Positions 1 through 8,770 of a stretch of DNA of 64,000 bases are shown piece after piece (the stretch's first letter is position 1; each line of letters begins with the position of its first letter). The position numbers and the translations under genes are program-made. Origin of the DNA: an uncultured Alphaproteobacteria bacterium. Its GTDB lineage: Bacteria > Pseudomonadota > Alphaproteobacteria > UBA2966. The stretch covers positions 1,218,124-1,282,123 of the forward strand of contig OY282368.1 in NCBI GenBank assembly GCA_958295725.1, written 5' to 3'. Under the pieces are notes generated by a model. The model did no database searches. It was not told where the DNA came from and saw only the letters and a program-made list of their open reading frames with translations.

Positions 1-228
1 CTTGTCGACCGTCTCGAACAGGCGGGCGACGTCCGCCTCTCTCGAGACGTCCGCCTGAACGGCGATGGCCTTGCGGCCTTTCGCCTCTATCTTCCCGACG
101 ACCTCGCCGGCGCGGTCGCCGCGTTCCCGGTAGTTGACGCAGACGTCGTAGCCGCGGTCCGCGGCCATGAGAGCCGTGGCCGCGCCGATACCGCGGCCGC
201 CGCCGGTGACGACGAGATTGCCGGTCAT
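1..228 (-). CDS. SDR family NAD(P)-dependent oxidoreductase (N-terminal part, cut by window edge)
   Basis: Only the first 76 residues are in the window. They carry the Rossmann dinucleotide-binding glycine motif TGGGRGIG at residues 8-15, followed by VCVNYRERGDRAGEVV and an AVQADVSRE segment, the usual beta3-beta4 region of classical short-chain dehydrogenases that ends in the conserved D of the adenine pocket. The ATG is preceded by a GGGGAG Shine-Dalgarno sequence that lies inside the end of the enolase-superfamily gene, which stops 2 bp upstream, so the two genes are co-transcribed and probably act in one catabolic pathway. The substrate cannot be inferred. The catalytic YxxxK part lies outside the window. 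Confidence 0.9.
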   Translation of the reverse strand, partial: MTGNLVVTGGGRGIGAATALMAADRGYDVCVNYRERGDRAGEVVGKIEAKGRKAIAVQADVSREADVARLFETVDK

Positions 229-230
229 GG

Positions 231-1364
231 TCACTCCCCGCGCATTTCTTCGAGGGAAGGGGCCCGGCCGCCCGCCGAGACACGGGTAAAACGCTCCCGC
301 GCCATGCTCAGACGGTCCACCGCGCCGCGGTCGAGCTCCGGCCGGAAGCCTTTTTCCAGTATGATCGATCCGTCGCGGAAGGGCAGGGCCTCCTTGAAAA
401 GCCGCTCGCTGTTCTTGAGGTAGCCGTTGTTCTCGGCCGCGTTGTCGATCGTGTGGCGCGCCACGCAGGACTCGACGAAACAGCCCACGTCCGACGCGGC
501 GCCGTTGCCCAGCACCGGGGTCATTCCCAGCTCCCGGATGCGGTCGAGTCCCCGCCTGAGCAGGTCGACGCCCGTGAGCTTCGAGATCTTGAGCTTGACG
601 AATCCGCAGCCGTCCATGGCGCCGGCGCGCTCGACGTCGTCGATTCCGTATATGGACTCGTCCATCATCACGGGCACGTTGGAGACGGCCGCCACCGCGG
701 CGTTGCCGTCCCAGTCCTCCTTGTCGCAGGGTTGCTCGAAGAGTTGCAGCTCGCCGCCCGATTCCAGGGACGTGGCGAACTCGATCCCGTCCTCGCGGGA
801 GAAGCCCTGGTTGGCGTCGATCCGGATGTCCGCGCGTCCGGCATTGGCCTTCCGTATGATCTCGAGACGGTTCAGATCGGCCGCGGGCTCCCAGCCGACC
901 TTGACCTTGAGGGTGCGGTGCCCTTTCTCGATGAGCCTGTCGACCTCGTCCGGGATCTCGTCCAGCGCCTTGGTGTTGACGGCGCCGAGGACGGGGATCC
1001 CGACCGGCTCGTCCGGCGGATCGAACAGGGGGTTCTCCTCCATCATCTCGATCGCGACTTGCAGGGCGCTGACGGCATGGGCGTCGCTGAACCGGTACGG
1101 ATCGAGGCTGGCCTTGGCTTCCCCCGTCTCCATCCCGACGATGCGTTCGCCGTGCCCGAGGCAGAACTTCCAGCCGCCGTCGCACGTCTCGTGCGTGTAG
1201 CCCGGGAGGATCGTGGCGTCTCCCACGCCAGTGCGGCCGTCTTCGTCGTGCGCTTCGCAGACGATGGTGTCGAGCGCCCTGAGCCCCTCCGGCTGGAGCC
1301 TGGTGATATAGGGGAAGGACAGGGGAATTTCGACCCGGTAGAGGGCGAGATCGTGGATCTTCAT
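231..1364 (-). CDS. Mandelate racemase/muconate lactonizing enzyme family protein (enolase superfamily)
   Basis: A protein of 377 residues with both enolase-superfamily parts: an N-terminal capping domain (about 1-120) and a beta/alpha barrel. The KVK motif at 153-155 and the lysine pair K257/K259 match the paired catalytic lysines of the muconate-cycloisomerase/dipeptide-epimerase subgroup. Metal ligands are D183 (IDANQG), E210 (LFEQP) and D235/E236 (MMDES). The chosen start, MKIHDLALYRVEIPL, is where family homology normally begins; the open frame extends 65 codons further upstream but that part has no family character. Translationally close to the downstream SDR. The reaction is likely abstraction of a proton alpha to a carboxylate; the substrate is unknown. 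Confidence 0.88.
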   Translation of the reverse strand: MKIHDLALYRVEIPLSFPYITRLQPEGLRALDTIVCEAHDEDGRTGVGDATILPGYTHETCDGGWKFCLGHGERIVGMETGEAKASLDPYRFSDAHAVSALQVAIEMMEENPLFDPPDEPVGIPVLGAVNTKALDEIPDEVDRLIEKGHRTLKVKVGWEPAADLNRLEIIRKANAGRADIRIDANQGFSREDGIEFATSLESGGELQLFEQPCDKEDWDGNAAVAAVSNVPVMMDESIYGIDDVERAGAMDGCGFVKLKISKLTGVDLLRRGLDRIRELGMTPVLGNGAASDVGCFVESCVARHTIDNAAENNGYLKNSERLFKEALPFRDGSIILEKGFRPELDRGAVDRLSMARERFTRVSAGGRAPSLEEMRGE

Positions 1365-1453
1365 GGGTGTCGGTCCTCGAGGCGGCGGATGGCGCGGCTG
1401 GCTGCCGTCCTTCATAGCACGCCGGCCCGCCTCGGGCCACGCGGCGTTTCGTA

Positions 1454-1470
1454 TGTCCCGAACCGGGACA
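1454..1470. repeat. Palindromic repeat matching the end of the IS481-like element
   Basis: TGTCCCGAACCGGGACA is a perfect 7-bp inverted repeat with a 3-bp centre. The surrounding bases (GTTTCGTA before it) resemble the GTCTCATA that precedes the same palindrome at 4356, 33839, 42507 and 54076. This copy has no recognisable transposase remnant next to it, so it could be a fully decayed IS end or an operator-like site for the enolase gene or the lipoprotein gene. Confidence 0.5.
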
Positions 1471-1627
1471 TGCGGTCCAGCGGCGCGCGGATTGCGCGTG
1501 TTCGGTCCGGCGCATCGTCGGGGAAGCGGCCAATCCATTATGGCGCATAATCCGGTCAACTCGAAATGTTCTCGACAGGGCGGATTTTGACCTTGCGGTG
1601 TCGTTCGTGGTAGGGTAGGGTACGAAC

Positions 1628-1666
1628 TTCACGGGGCCTCTTCACAGGGCCTCTTCACAGGGCCTC
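1628..1666. repeat. Three tandem copies of a 13-bp unit
   Basis: The unit TTCACAGGGCCTC is repeated three times head to tail; the first copy has one substitution (CACGG for CACAG). It lies in the 5' untranslated region of the lipoprotein gene, 28 bp before its start codon. The rest of the 329-bp gap between the divergent enolase and lipoprotein genes shows only the palindrome at 1454 and no clear promoter. Confidence 0.7.
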
Positions 1667-1693
1667 TTCTAGATGAAGGGAGGTCCTGTTCCG

Positions 1694-4117
1694 ATGACGA
1701 TCACGAGATTGATGGCGATGTTGGCGTGCGGCGCGATGCTGGCGTTGGGCGCCTGTACCGACACCAAGAGGGTTCCCGTCGGCGACCCGATGGCCGATGA
1801 GAAGCTCAAGAAGGAGACGGACAGGGCCAACGCGGCCCAGGCCGCGCTGAACGATCTCCGCGACTCGCTGGCGGACGTCCAGAACGCGCTGAAGCCGGAT
1901 CCGTCGGCCACTCCCGAGCAACAGCGCGAGAACCTCAGAAAGCGGCTGACGGACGTCGAGACAAACCTGGGGATGGTCCAGGAGAACTTGCAGAAGCAGC
2001 CCGCGAGCGCCGCCAGGACGGCGGTCGACACGGCGCTGACGGCGGTCGGTACGGCGGTGGAAGCGGTCAAGACGGCCCTGGCGCCGACGCCGGCGTCCGG
2101 GGGCACTGTTTCCTTCGCCGACATGCATATGGATCTGGATGCGGCGCAGGCCGCGCTGGACGACGCCCAAACCAAGATAACGGCGGCTCTGGGCGCCGAC
2201 GGCCTCACCGACACGCTCCAAACCGCGCTGACGCAGGCCCAGGCCGCGCTGACCACCGCCCAGGTCTCGCTGGTGCCGAGGCTGCGCAGCGAGCTGATGC
2301 AAGCCGAGGACGACGCGGCGGCGCAAAAGGCCAGGGCCGACGCCGAGAAGGAACGGGCCGACGCCGAGAAGGCCAGGGCCGACACCTACGACCCGCGCGT
2401 CACACTGGGCGACAGGCTCACGCCGGTGGCGCCGGGAGGCACCCAAGTGAATCGCGGCGGGACGAACGCGGACTTCACCTACATGGAGCGTACGTCCCAT
2501 ACGGCCAAGACCGCTCCCACCGCTCCCGCCGCTCCCGCCGACCCCTCCAACCCAACTGCGGAGGAGCGGGCCTTGCTCGACGCCTACGCCGACAAGTTCA
2601 TGTACACGGACCCGCTCGAGATCAAGGACGAGGGCGTCCTGTATACGGACGGCAAGATGGTGGTCGGCGGAGCGGGGGGCGATGAGCTGATGCTCCGGGG
2701 GACCGTGCTGCGCGACACCCTGAGGGTGAGCACCACCAACAGGCCGACCGTCGGCCCCACCAACAAGGGGCTGACCATCCTCGGCCATGATGAAAGGCCG
2801 CTTTCGACCAACGCTGAGTGGTACAACTGGCGCTTCCCCCTCAAGAGCTCCATCAAGCTGCCGACCGACCCGGCCAAGGGGCCGACCTTCGAGATGGGCG
2901 GGCCGGGCGTCATCTCCTACGACCTGGAGCAGCGGACGAGAGCCAGTGGCGGATTCTGCCCCGACGGCCAGACCGGCGATACGCGTACGCACTGCGACGA
3001 CGCCACGACCGACGACGTGCGCGTGGCCTTCACCTCGCAGGCGGTGCAGGACCCGACCGGCGATGCCGCCTATTACTGGCAGACGAACATCCCGTTCGAT
3101 ACCACGGGCCGCAATTCCGCGCTCTTCAGCACCGTCAAGAAGGGGGACGACATCGTCTTCGGCGTGTCCGACGCGGCCAACAGATGCGCCGTCATCGCCG
3201 CCACCGCCATGACCGGCTGCACGGGGACCGCCGACCGGGCGGGCGTCCTCGGCACCGCCGCGGCCGGCGACAAGGCCGACCGGCAGGTCTTCATGGACGG
3301 CGCCACTCCCCAGGCAAGGCCGCTCTACGACACGCCGAGGCTGACCTGCACCCATAACTGGTGCAACGAAAAAGACCCCAGGGATTACGGGCGTCCGTTT
3401 GACCAGGGGCAGTACCGGGCCTGGCTGTCGAACTACGCCGGCGAGAACAGCTATCTCAAATACGCGGCCTACGGGCTGTTCCAGTCCTTCGGTTCCTCTG
3501 CGAACTACGCCGGCCCCGGCCGCAGCCAGGCGTTCCATTTCGGATACGACGCCTATGCCCACGACCCCGAGGCCAGCAACAACCCCAACGCCGTGCCGAC
3601 CACTGGCGACCCGATCTCGGCCACGTTCAAGGGCGCGACCACGGGCTGGCTGCTGCGCACCGGGAGGCCCGGGGGCACCGCCGATGCCGAAGTGTTCTCC
3701 ACGAGCCACCGCCTGAGGGGTTCGGTCGAACTGACCGCCAAGATCGGCGGCACCGGTAGCGACACCAACACGATCACCGGCTCGATGAGCGACTTCGAGA
3801 TCTTCGACAACGGCATCTGGTCGAACCGCTTGAGCAGCTTCCGCATCCTCTCCCCCGGCGCGGACGGCGTGGGAGTCAGCCTGACGGCCGGTGTCATCGC
3901 GGCGGACGGCACCTACAAGGGCACGGCTGAGGCCCCCAGCGGGCAGTTCTCGGCCGGCGCGTTCGAGGGCGCCTTCTACGGCCCCGAGGACCTCGGCGAG
4001 CTCGAGACCGCCGGCTCCTGGTATCTCCCGCCGTCGGCGACGTTATACAACGGCCTGGAACTCGGCACCGTCCTCGGCAGCTTCGGCGCCAGGAGCGAGC
4101 CGCCGGCGACGGAGTAG
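1694..4117 (+). CDS. Large lipoprotein with coiled coil and TbpB-like C-terminal region
   Basis: A protein of 807 residues. It begins with a short signal sequence ending in the lipobox LALGAC (acylated Cys21), so it should be membrane-anchored. Residues about 35-235 are alanine- and charge-rich and strongly helical (DAEKERADAEKARAD), suggesting a long coiled coil. The rest is beta-rich and Gly/Thr/Ser-rich. The end, with GAFEGAFYGPEDLGELETAG and a final VLGSFGA, resembles the C-terminal barrel of transferrin-binding-protein-B-like and Slam-dependent surface lipoproteins. I chose the second ATG because GGGAGGT lies 9 bp before it; the ATG seven codons upstream lacks such a site. Monocistronic, followed by a strong terminator. 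The function is inferred only: surface exposure and possibly ligand binding. Confidence 0.8.
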   Translation: MTITRLMAMLACGAMLALGACTDTKRVPVGDPMADEKLKKETDRANAAQAALNDLRDSLADVQNALKPDPSATPEQQRENLRKRLTDVETNLGMVQENLQKQPASAARTAVDTALTAVGTAVEAVKTALAPTPASGGTVSFADMHMDLDAAQAALDDAQTKITAALGADGLTDTLQTALTQAQAALTTAQVSLVPRLRSELMQAEDDAAAQKARADAEKERADAEKARADTYDPRVTLGDRLTPVAPGGTQVNRGGTNADFTYMERTSHTAKTAPTAPAAPADPSNPTAEERALLDAYADKFMYTDPLEIKDEGVLYTDGKMVVGGAGGDELMLRGTVLRDTLRVSTTNRPTVGPTNKGLTILGHDERPLSTNAEWYNWRFPLKSSIKLPTDPAKGPTFEMGGPGVISYDLEQRTRASGGFCPDGQTGDTRTHCDDATTDDVRVAFTSQAVQDPTGDAAYYWQTNIPFDTTGRNSALFSTVKKGDDIVFGVSDAANRCAVIAATAMTGCTGTADRAGVLGTAAAGDKADRQVFMDGATPQARPLYDTPRLTCTHNWCNEKDPRDYGRPFDQGQYRAWLSNYAGENSYLKYAAYGLFQSFGSSANYAGPGRSQAFHFGYDAYAHDPEASNNPNAVPTTGDPISATFKGATTGWLLRTGRPGGTADAEVFSTSHRLRGSVELTAKIGGTGSDTNTITGSMSDFEIFDNGIWSNRLSSFRILSPGADGVGVSLTAGVIAADGTYKGTAEAPSGQFSAGAFEGAFYGPEDLGELETAGSWYLPPSATLYNGLELGTVLGSFGARSEPPATE

Positions 4118-4144
4118 CGGCCCCACCCGCTGCCCGGTCCCGGA

Positions 4145-4180
4145 CCCGCCGCGTCCCCCCGGGGGCGCGGCGGGTTTTTT
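4145..4180 (+). terminator. Rho-independent terminator of the lipoprotein gene
   Basis: A GC-only stem, CCCGCCGCG paired with CGCGGCGGG around a 12-base C/G-rich loop that can itself pair, is followed directly by six T residues. It begins 28 bp after the lipoprotein stop codon. Confidence 0.9.
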
Positions 4181-4261
4181 CTCGCCGGCGCCCCGCGGTC
4201 GGAACGCCGCCCCGCGCGCGCCATCCCGCGGGGAGGGGAAGGATGTTCGCCCGCGCGAGTC

Positions 4262-4372
4262 CGACACCTTCCGACCGCACCGGGCCCTTGGCGGATACAC
4301 CGCTGTCGAGTACCTTGCCGGACACTCGGCCGAAGAACCTCCCCACCGTCTCATATGTCCTGAACCGGGACA
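4262..4372 (+). pseudogene. Remnant of an IS481-like transposase 3' end plus terminal palindrome
   Basis: Translating this stretch gives FRPHRALGGYTAVEYLA, which matches the C-terminal FRPHQALGGHTPAQYL of the intact transposase at 42.5 kb. At the DNA level it shares the stretch from 'ACACCTTC' to 'AGTACCTT' and the terminal TGTCCTGAACCGGGACA. Nothing of the remaining transposase is present, so this is an isolated IS end. It lies just upstream of the substrate-binding protein gene and occupies most of the gap left after the terminator. Confidence 0.75.
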
Positions 4373-4439
4373 CGGCGTTTGTCCGCCGGGCACTCCGTGT
4401 TACGATGGCATGGACCGTCGACGGGATGGGGAGGAGCCG

Positions 4440-5558
4440 ATGTTCGACATTCGTGGCAATTTCATGGCGGCGCTGGCCGCCTCGGGTCTCCTGCTCGGGA
4501 CCGGCACGGCCCAGGCGCAGATCAAGATCGCGACCGCCGGACCGATGACCGGGCAGTACGCGTCGTTCGGCGAACAGATGATGCGCGGCGCGGAAATGGC
4601 CGTCGCCGACATCAACGCCGCCGGCGGCGTTCTCGGCGAGCGGCTCGAACTGCTCATCGGCGACGACGCCTGCGACCCCAAGCAGGCGGTCGCGGTCGCC
4701 AACAAAATGGTGAGCGACGGCGTCGTGTTCATGGCGGGCCATTTCTGCTCCGGGTCGTCCATCCCCGCCTCGAAGGTCTACGAGGAGGAACAGATCCTGC
4801 AGATATCGCCGGCGTCCACGAATCCGAAGCTGACGGACGAGGGCGACGACAACGTGTTCCGCGTGTGCGGTCGCGACGACCAGCAGGGCATCGTCGGAGG
4901 GAACCTGCTGGCCGACGTCTTCGGCGAAAAGAAGATCGCCATCCTTCACGACAAGACGGCCTACGGAAAGGGCCTCGCGGACGAGACCAGGAAGCGGCTC
5001 AACGCCCGCGGCGTGACGGAGGCCATGTACGAGGCCTACACGGCCGGCGAGAAGGACTACACCGCGATCGTCTCGAAGATGAAGGCGGTCGGCATCGACG
5101 CCTTCTACGTGGGCGGCTACCACACCGAGGCCGGCCTGATGATCCGCCAGGCGCACGAGCAGGGCTACAGGCCGCAGCTCGTGTCGGGCGACGCCCTGGT
5201 CACGGACGAGTTCTGGAAAATCACCGGCGCGGCGGGCGAGGGTACGCTCATGACCTTCAGTCCCGACCCCCGGAAGAACCCGGAAGCCGCCGAGGTGGTG
5301 AAGAAGTTCAAGGCCCAGGACTACGAGCCCGAGGGCTACACGCTCTACACCTACGGCGCCATCCAGGCGTGGGCGCAGGCCGTCGAGAAGGCCGGTTCCA
5401 CGGATACCGCCGCCGTGGTCGCGGCGCTGCGGTCGAACCGGTTCGATACCGTGCTCGGCGGCATCGGCTTCGACGAGAAGGGCGACGTCACGGCCCCGGG
5501 CTACGTCTGGTACGAATGGAGCGGCGGCACCTACGACTACGCCAAGAAGACGATGTAG
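4440..5558 (+). CDS. Branched-chain amino acid-type ABC transporter substrate-binding protein
   Basis: A 372-residue periplasmic binding protein of the LivJ/LivK type (Peripla_BP_6). The N-terminus is a signal peptide ending near GTGTAQAQ. The mature part starts IKIATAGPMTGQYASFG and contains the typical GGVLGERLELLIGDDACDP and CSGSSIPASKVY segments. The start is supported by GGGGAGGAG four bases upstream. No permease or ATPase genes lie nearby, so it either serves a transporter encoded elsewhere or is an orphan receptor. The family binds branched-chain amino acids, amides or aromatic acids; the ligand is not predictable here. Confidence 0.92.
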   Translation: MFDIRGNFMAALAASGLLLGTGTAQAQIKIATAGPMTGQYASFGEQMMRGAEMAVADINAAGGVLGERLELLIGDDACDPKQAVAVANKMVSDGVVFMAGHFCSGSSIPASKVYEEEQILQISPASTNPKLTDEGDDNVFRVCGRDDQQGIVGGNLLADVFGEKKIAILHDKTAYGKGLADETRKRLNARGVTEAMYEAYTAGEKDYTAIVSKMKAVGIDAFYVGGYHTEAGLMIRQAHEQGYRPQLVSGDALVTDEFWKITGAAGEGTLMTFSPDPRKNPEAAEVVKKFKAQDYEPEGYTLYTYGAIQAWAQAVEKAGSTDTAAVVAALRSNRFDTVLGGIGFDEKGDVTAPGYVWYEWSGGTYDYAKKTM

Positions 5559-5598
5559 CCGCTCCGCCGGGGGGAGGGGCGACCCGGACGGCGGGACG

Positions 5599-6396
5599 TC
5601 ACATCGCGCCCCGGTGGATCGCCGCGACTCCGGCGGCCACGAGCAGGACGCCGACCGCGCGGCCGATGAGGTCTCCGCGGGGCGCGACCTTCTCGACGAA
5701 CACGAAAGCGGCGATGGCCGCGACCCACAACACGTTCATCACGCCGGCGACGAACAGGAGCGCCATCAGGACCCAGCAGCACCCCACGCAGAACGAGCCG
5801 TGGCGCAGCCCCATGACGAGCGCGCCCGTCCGGCCCGGCCGCCAGGAGGTCACGAGGAAGGACATCGGGGTCCGGCAGTGGACGAGACAGGCATGTTTGA
5901 GCGGCGTCCACTGGTAGACGCCGGCGGCGATCAACAGAGCGCCCCCGAAGGTCGCGCCGGCGCCGGTCATCGCCGCCGAGACCAGCGCCGCGGCGTGCAG
6001 GACCCACTGCGCGAGGGCGGCGGCGGCGCTGAAGCCCGTCCAGACGACGAGGTATCCCAGCACGAACACGCCGACCGGAAAGAGGTCGCCGCGCCGCGCC
6101 TCCCGGCGCTTGCGATTCACGGTCGCGAACGTCATCGCCATGGGCGCCGCCGACGGCACCATCATGGCGACCATCATGATCGACCACATGACGAACAGGA
6201 AGCCGAGATACCCCACGTCCCACGACGCCGGGTGGGGCATGGCCACGTCCATGCCCACGCGCGACATCCGGTCCGCCTCGACGATCAGATAGAGCCAGCC
6301 CAGCGCCGCGACGCCGGCCAGGCTCAGGCCGACGATGGCCCGGTCGCCGACCGCGATGCGGGAGAGCAGCCGCTGTCTCGTTCCCGTTCCTCGCAT
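5599..6396 (-). CDS. DUF2182 family predicted metal-binding membrane protein
   Basis: A 265-residue integral membrane protein with about six or seven hydrophobic segments. It has the family signatures MMVAMMVPSAAPM, WTPLKHACLVHCRTP and CVGCCWVLM, whose clustered cysteines and histidine have led to the name 'predicted metal-binding'. DUF2182 genes are commonly adjacent to DUF1326 genes. Here a DUF1326 gene lies 2.5 kb upstream on the same strand, separated by the ATPase/HNH pair, and a short duplicate of this gene's middle part lies next to it. Biochemical function is unknown. Confidence 0.88.
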   Translation of the reverse strand: MRGTGTRQRLLSRIAVGDRAIVGLSLAGVAALGWLYLIVEADRMSRVGMDVAMPHPASWDVGYLGFLFVMWSIMMVAMMVPSAAPMAMTFATVNRKRREARRGDLFPVGVFVLGYLVVWTGFSAAAALAQWVLHAAALVSAAMTGAGATFGGALLIAAGVYQWTPLKHACLVHCRTPMSFLVTSWRPGRTGALVMGLRHGSFCVGCCWVLMALLFVAGVMNVLWVAAIAAFVFVEKVAPRGDLIGRAVGVLLVAAGVAAIHRGAM

Positions 6397-6533
6397 GGCT
6401 TTCCGCTGTCCGATGCGCCCCGATCAGGTCGCGGGCGGCGCGCAGGGCGGAGGCCAGCAGGTCGAGCGCCGCCAGAACACCAAGTCACGCAACGCGCACC
6501 CGTCTCGCGTCTCTTCCCACCGGCGGCAGCGCG

Positions 6534-7337
6534 CTACCACTGCAAGGCTTCCGGAACCTCCGTGAACAGGTCCCGCAACGCGCGGATGTCCTTCCACTGG
6601 CGCTGCATCTCGCGCCACACCGTCGGGTGGTCGCTGGTCCGGATCGCCTCGCTCATCGTCTCGAGCGAGGCCGCGTCCGCGCCGTCGTCCCGATCGCGCC
6701 GGTACTCCGCGAGGTGGGCGCGGAAATGGCCGTAGGCTTGGCCCCGCGCTTTCGACAGTGTGTCGCGGTTGAGTTTCAGGAGCTCGATCGTGTACCCGGC
6801 GCGCCTCTCGTCGGCTCCACGGAGGCCTTCACGGGGGAGGAACAGGAAGGTCTCCTTGATCTCGAGGGCGAGAAACCCCAGGGGATCCTCGCGGCGCGGG
6901 TCGATCAGGGCCGGCGTTCCCGCCGCCGGCTCGGAGACTGCGGCGCCGGGGCGGCGTGCGACGTTCACCAGGCCGCCGCCGCCGTCGAGAACCGAGAAAT
7001 CGTTGCCCTTGGCGCGGTTGCATCCTCCGCAGGCGAGCAGATAGTTCTCCCAGACGAACGTCCGCTCGGGATAAAGGCTCTTGGGCCAAATGTGTTCGAT
7101 TTCGTCACCGACGGAATCCTCGCAATAGCCGCAGCGCTGGACGCCCATGCACATGCCTTCGAGCGTGCAGCGGACGACGCCGAACACCCGGTCCTTGCGA
7201 TGGTTGTAGCGGCCGAAGAGTTGGCTGCCGGCCGCCACCCGGGCGGCGTAGTCGCCCGCCCCGTCGACCTCGGTTTGGTAGGCGCACAATCCCCGCGCCG
7301 TTTTCACATCCAGGCAGTGGCCGCACAGACGCAGCAT
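6534..7337 (-). CDS. HNH endonuclease, PtuB-like (Septu-type defence)
   Basis: A 267-residue protein with a zinc-binding HNH core: CGYCE...IEHIWPKSLYPERTFVWENYLLACGGCNRAKG (motifs at about residues 72-120), the arrangement of TIGR02646/PtuB-type nucleases with two CxxC pairs and EH in place of DH. The N-terminus adds another CGHC pair. It starts 7 bp after the stop of an AAA ATPase gene, the conserved order ptuA-ptuB of the Septu anti-phage system, in which the ATPase complex is thought to control nucleic-acid cleavage by the HNH subunit. The C-terminal third is an all-helical region with no recognised motif. The system type is inferred from pairing and motifs; a stand-alone retron- or Zorya-type effector seems less likely. 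Confidence 0.75.
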   Translation of the reverse strand: MLRLCGHCLDVKTARGLCAYQTEVDGAGDYAARVAAGSQLFGRYNHRKDRVFGVVRCTLEGMCMGVQRCGYCEDSVGDEIEHIWPKSLYPERTFVWENYLLACGGCNRAKGNDFSVLDGGGGLVNVARRPGAAVSEPAAGTPALIDPRREDPLGFLALEIKETFLFLPREGLRGADERRAGYTIELLKLNRDTLSKARGQAYGHFRAHLAEYRRDRDDGADAASLETMSEAIRTSDHPTVWREMQRQWKDIRALRDLFTEVPEALQW

Positions 7338-7344
7338 CCGGCGT

Positions 7345-8649
7345 TCAACCGCCGGACGAGGCGGTGACGCCAGGATCGCTCGGCAGCGCCGCCCGCAACC
7401 GGTCGCGCTCGCGCCGTTCGTCGTCCGACAGCGGCGCCCGCAGGCGCTTGCGGTTGAGTCGGGCGAGCCGCGCGCGGTTCTCCTTCGATTGTTCGGACCG
7501 GGTGACGTCTTCGCCGAACAGTTCGGTGCCGTAGGCGTCGAGTATGTCGCCGCCGATCAGGCGGGCCAGTTCGGTTCCGACGACGCGCCGGGGATCCTCC
7601 TCGGAGCTGGGCGCGGGCAGCTGCCAGACACTGCCGCGCCGCGCCGCCCGGCAGATGATCGGGCTGTGGGTGGTGACGAAGAATTGCGTTTCCGGGAAGT
7701 GGTCCACGAACCAGTCGCCGATGCGCTGCTGCCATCCCGGATGGAGATGGGCGTCGATCTCGTCGATCGCGACCACGCCGGGGAGCGCGACCGTCGCCTT
7801 GCCCTGGTCGATGCGCGACAGCACCGTTTCGGCGTCGGACGTGGCGAACAGGATGCGCAGGAGCTCGAAGATCAGGCTGAGGATCGACCGGTATCCGTCG
7901 CTCATGTCCTCGACGTCGACGCGCACGCCCCGTCCGTCGGCGACCGTCACCCGATCGGACGTCACCTCGTCGATCCGCGCGCCGTGCGGCAGCAGGACGG
8001 GGCCGGAGCCGTTTACGAAGGAGACCACGGCATTCTTTATCTTTTCAGCCTCGCCGTCTCCTTCGAGATTCTTGACCTGGAGATTGCGCAGCCAGCGAAG
8101 GCTCTCGCCGAGCGCGACGTCCTCGCCGAACGCCGAGAGATGCGCCGCTAGCCGCGGATGGGTCAGGTAAAGCCTGTCCATCTCCGGGTTCGAGCCCGAA
8201 AAGCGCCGGAACGCGCCGAACGAGGCGGAGAACCATCCGTTTCCCTGGCCCCAGACCGTCCTGTTGGTAGTGTTGTCCTTGTAGAATTCGATCGCCGCCC
8301 GGTTCCCGCCGGACGCAGCCTCGATTTCCACACTCGGTTCGATCGCCCGCCCGATAGCGGTCTTACCCTGGCCGGACCAGCGGTCGTGGTCTTCGTGCGC
8401 GTGCAACTGGAGACGGATACTGCCTGCCGCGCTGCCGACGGCGAGCCAGCGGGACCAGTCCTGGCGCGTGGCGAGGGCGTTCGCTTCCCCCATGAGCGCC
8501 AGCGCGAGGGCGCGGACGACGGTGGATTTGCCGGAGCCGTTGTCCCCGAGAAGGACGTGCCAGCCGGCCGGGTTTTCGTCTTCGCGCAGGTCAAGATCGA
8601 ATTCCCGTATCAACCGTACGTTCTCGATCTCAAGCCGCCGGACGTGCAT
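7345..8649 (-). CDS. AAA/ABC-type ATPase, PtuA-like (Septu-type defence)
   Basis: A 434-residue SMC/ABC-like ATPase. The N-terminus MHVRRLEIENVRLI is typical of the RecF/OLD/PtuA group. Walker A is LLGDNGSGKSTVVRALALA near residue 32. The Walker B region VVAIDEIDAHLHPGWQQ near residue 315 is followed by the D-loop-like DAHLH and by FVTTHSPI, the H-switch. The C-terminus is basic and helical. It is the first gene of a two-gene operon with the HNH nuclease and has its own predicted promoter at 8687-8716. I used the ATG at MHVRR as the start because homology starts there; a 13-codon longer frame exists. Confidence 0.78.
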   Translation of the reverse strand: MHVRRLEIENVRLIREFDLDLREDENPAGWHVLLGDNGSGKSTVVRALALALMGEANALATRQDWSRWLAVGSAAGSIRLQLHAHEDHDRWSGQGKTAIGRAIEPSVEIEAASGGNRAAIEFYKDNTTNRTVWGQGNGWFSASFGAFRRFSGSNPEMDRLYLTHPRLAAHLSAFGEDVALGESLRWLRNLQVKNLEGDGEAEKIKNAVVSFVNGSGPVLLPHGARIDEVTSDRVTVADGRGVRVDVEDMSDGYRSILSLIFELLRILFATSDAETVLSRIDQGKATVALPGVVAIDEIDAHLHPGWQQRIGDWFVDHFPETQFFVTTHSPIICRAARRGSVWQLPAPSSEEDPRRVVGTELARLIGGDILDAYGTELFGEDVTRSEQSKENRARLARLNRKRLRAPLSDDERRERDRLRAALPSDPGVTASSGG

Positions 8650-8686
8650 CGGGCTGTCCCCGTTCCCTGGACGATGAGAGCCCCGC

Positions 8687-8716
8687 ACTAGAACGGCGCG
8701 GTCTTCGCCCTGTCAA
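8687..8716 (-). promoter_or_regulatory. Predicted sigma70-type promoter of the ATPase/HNH operon
   Basis: On the minus strand TTGACA (8711-8716) is a perfect -35 box, followed by an 18-bp spacer and TCTAGT (8687-8692), a 4/6 match to the -10 consensus. Transcription would begin about 30 bp upstream of the ATPase start codon. Confidence 0.5.
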
Positions 8717-8770
8717 GCATCCGCTTCGCCCGAAGCTCCTTGGGGCGCGCGACCCGCCACCCGGAAGCAT

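Noticed and set aside
1655..3709. A 684-codon minus-strand frame opposite the lipoprotein gene
   Set aside because: The lipoprotein has a lipobox, a ribosome-binding site and a terminator in its own direction; the antisense product is low-complexity.
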